In this document: in pieces, positions 61,407 through 64,000 of the stretch
How positions within the stretch are numbered: position 1 is the first letter of the stretch
How the letters are laid out: each line of letters begins with the position of its first letter
Assembly: GCF_000003195.3 (NCBI RefSeq)
Contig: NC_012877.2
Location: forward strand, 30,798,966-30,862,965
Source of the DNA: Sorghum bicolor
Taxonomy: Eukaryota > Streptophyta > Magnoliopsida > Poales > Poaceae
DNA length: 64,000 bases
Direction: 5' to 3'
The notes under the pieces: generated by a model
Seen by the model: the letters and a program-made list of their open reading frames with translations, nothing else
Told to the model about the DNA's origin: nothing
The model's database searches: none
Position numbers and translations under genes: made by a program

Positions 61407-63666
61407 CAAAGCAACATAGAGCATTTGTTATTTTTATAACTCTTATCTGTCTTTCCTACAATCATGAAACTTTTACCAGACATCAAATATCATATGAAAA
61501 GCTTGTCACAATATTTTCACATTTATGTGAGCAATAATACAGTGGTTATGAAAAAGACAAATATAACAAGCAATTAAAACCGAACTGCAGAAATCTATTT
61601 TTACCGTTAAAACTTCAAACTAAAACATGCAATAATATAGATCTACTGCATATAGAATTTCACAAGGATTCCAAAAAGTCTACATTTGCTATTTTACAAC
61701 TTTTCTATAAATTTCTATGCATTTCCAAAGTTCACCCAGAAATATGCTAAAACAAAAGAAAAAGGAAAACACTTTTGCCTCGGGAACCCTAGAGTTTCTA
61801 TGAATCCCGCCACAGCCTAGAAACACTATTCATATGAGTCTTGGCTTCGCATCTGGAACCCTGAGTTGTTTCATATTATAACCCGAGGTCTCTGACGCGA
61901 AAGGAAACAGGGGACTCGCTGGAGCGCTTCCTGTTCCGGCGAAGGGAGGCCACGTCGGCGGCGAGGGAGTGGTGGGGGGAGCACCACGAGATCACCACGC
62001 ACCCGCTGGTCGCCTTGGATGGCCGGAAGAGTGCCCGTGGCGGCCTAGCCATGGCAGCAGGCGGCGGCGGCGGTCTGCTCCCGGTGGTGGCGGTGCTCCG
62101 GCGATGGTTGGGGCCGGAAATGGAGCTCTGCGCAATCAGGAGGACACGGCGCAGGCACTGAGATGCTTAGCTTGGGCTGGGGAGGCATGGAGCAGCAAGC
62201 ATTGCGGCTGGTGCGAGCTCAAATCGGCGGCCATGGCGGACGCGGCGGCATTCCCACAGTAGGGCGCAGTAGAGCGCGAGCGAGGGCGAGAGAGGACGCC
62301 AGGGAGAAATGGGGAGCTCACCATCCACTCTGGAGGGCAAGGGCACGCGTCGGTGTGGAGCACGGAGCTGGGCACGCGGTGTCTGTGCATGGTCGCCACG
62401 CACCAGCGACGTGTCCGCCCGTTGAGGCATTCCACCGAGCACGTGTCGGGCAGTGAAGTGGCTCAGGTGGGACGCGTTTTTGGGCTCCATACGGGCCGAT
62501 TTGGACTTTGTGCCAATAATGAAGATTGCTCTACTCGGCCCATTCTACAATTTTTGTTTAAGGTTCACGGCCATTAGAGCTATAGATTAGTAGGTAATTT
62601 GATACCAACCCTTGAGTGTCAATGAATTGATAATGATTAGCAAAACTCAAAATTGATGACCAAAACAAAGTCAAACTGGTGTCATGTTTTGGTATGCTCT
62701 TGTCCACAATATGTACTCCAACTTCTACTTTAGGACCCAAACAAGTTGTTGAACAAAATTTGGAGAACGCGGAATGCCAACGTGATGAACTGCAACCCTA
62801 GACTTAGAAATTCGAAATGCTGGAAATTATATCAGATTCAATATGGTCGCTCATATTTGGCAATCTTAGAAGATGAATCGGACTTTGACACTTTAATAAA
62901 GTTTGTAGCATACAAACAATACTACCTATTTTACTAAAGGACCTTGTACTGGTTCAGCTTTGTATGGAAGATACAAGGCTGACAACTAGGGTACCCGAAA
63001 CTAAGCACCTTGAGGACTTAGCCAAAATTCTGGAGTTGCAAAACAACACTGTATTGAATTTTGTAAGCTCAATTTGACTAGGTTAGGGACCAAACTAGAT
63101 CTTGACCATTAAACAAAGTTAGTTTTACAGAAGTTAAACTACAACTTTTATTTAAGGTCAAATCTCAGAACTAGTATAGAAGTCAAACTTTCACTTTAGT
63201 CAATATAGCAACTTGATAAAGGTTGATTTAGGGTATTAGAGCAATTGAAGCATTTCCTAGGCACAAGCTCAACATGAACCCTTCATGACTTTTGTTGTAG
63301 AGTTCATCTAGATTCATTTGGTCAAGGTTGATAAGATTGGTTGATGACCCATGGTTCCATTTACTTAATGAGGTCATTCGAACAAGAATGTAACTTATCA
63401 TTTCATGTGACCATTTGATTCCGAATGTCATGAAACTTTTTGAGTGATCACTAGAGGTCATGATGGATGTGGGACACATGAAAGAGGTTCCATAAACATC
63501 ACCCAAGAATGCACTTTGAAAAGAGCCTATATGTAAGCAAGAGTGCATTCTCTAAGTTTGACTTGAGGCTCAATTTCATGGATTAACCTTAACATGATCA
63601 TCACCACATATCTTGGCATGTTTGAGCTCAAAACCTAGGGTCTAACTAGTGGCTAACACCTGGGGT

Positions 63667-64000
63667 CACTACTACAGAACAGGCCTTTGGTCACTTGCCC
63701 AAAATGAACAATAATCTCGGCCCAAACAGCGTCAGGGACAAAAACATATTTAGTCCCGGTTGGTACCACCAACCGGGATTAAAAGCTGTTGTCCCTGTCC
63801 GTCCCACCGGCCAGGACTAGTGTTGGAATTTAGACCCGGTTTTTAAAAGGAACCGGGACTAAATGTCCTTCCCCATATTTGAACTCTTCTTCCCCTGGCT
63901 GAGCCCATCGATCTTCACTTTTTTGCTGTGTTCTTCATTTGGAGTTGCTTGTTCTTGCTCTCATCTCCGGCTATTGATTCATTTCATCATTTCTACACCG
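63667..64000 (+). mobile_element. CACTA (En/Spm) transposon terminus, partial
   Basis: Starts CACTACTACAGAACAGG, the CACTA terminal signature, followed by subterminal GTCCCGGTT repeats. These include inverted pairs CCCGGTTGGT-acc-ACCAACCGGG (63755-63777) and CCCGGTT...AACCGGG (63835-63857). The element runs out of the window and no transposase is visible. The 3 bp before it, ggt, would be the target duplication. Confidence 0.85.

Larger units (their letters stand above)
52765..63666 (-). mobile_element. LTR F, chromovirus LTR split by copia element G
   Basis: Parts 52765-55083 and 61412-63666 join across G to give about 4.57 kb, the length of the array LTR. The start tgtgacagaccgtc parallels tgtcacagaaccg of the array, and blocks around 53190-53230 and 53400-53425 are clearly homologous. 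GC-rich block about 61885-62480. No primer site lies to its left, so it is a solo LTR or a truncated copy. The right end taacacctggggt is broken by the CACTA insertion a few bases before the LTR would end. Confidence 0.8.

Overview
The window is intergenic heterochromatin from a plant, almost certainly a grass with a large genome. I see no host gene, tRNA or rRNA. Essentially every base belongs to a transposable element: Ty3/gypsy chromoviruses with LTRs of about 4 kb (Tekay/Del-like), Athila-like elements primed by tRNA-Asp, a Tat/Retand-like relic, a Ty1/copia element, and the end of a CACTA DNA transposon. GC-rich LTR segments, CACTA ends of the grass type and several layers of nesting point to the Poaceae. 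I cannot name the species.

Layout. (1) 1-24117 is a tandem array LTR-internal-LTR-internal-LTR of one chromovirus, lying on the minus strand; the first LTR is cut by the window start. Each internal region reads, in sense order: primer site, about 800 nt leader, an accessory ORF (orf0), gag-pol ending in a chromodomain, polypurine tract. Copy 2 (12979-19648) is nearly intact, with one stop codon inside integrase. Copy 1 (1734-8402) carries a stop and several frameshifts. (2) 24118-25065 plus 39873-40719 is a Tat/Retand-like relic (C). It is split by an Athila-like element A (25066-39872), whose left LTR is itself split by a related element B (25677-32780, target duplication acacc). A and B lack reverse transcriptase and integrase. 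(3) 40720-48866 is D, a non-coding LARD-type element with 4 kb LTRs around a 1 kb core, cut off at its right end. (4) 48867-52771 is a lone chromovirus-type LTR (E) on the plus strand. (5) 52765-63666 is a further 4.57 kb LTR (F), distantly related to the first array and split by a 6.3 kb copia element G (55084-61406, target duplication caaag). (6) From 63667 to the window end is the terminus of a CACTA transposon that sits in the last bases of F.

Insertion order from the nesting: C before A before B; F before both G and the CACTA. D, A and B lack polymerase genes and would need enzymes from relatives. The internal ends of D and of the array are built alike (iMet-type primer site, polypurine tract, flanking hairpins), so D plausibly used Tekay-type machinery.

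The most interesting signals are: a short module in the LTRs that looks like a 52-54 nt intron around a hairpin and is shared by three diverged LTR families, with a base-pair change preserving the hairpin in a fourth; the orf0 protein, whose N-terminus follows a double-stranded-RNA-binding pattern; a polypurine tract held between two hairpins; a doubled aspartic protease in element B; and nonsense mutations that are all C to T in CAG (CHG) context. All comparisons were made by eye.
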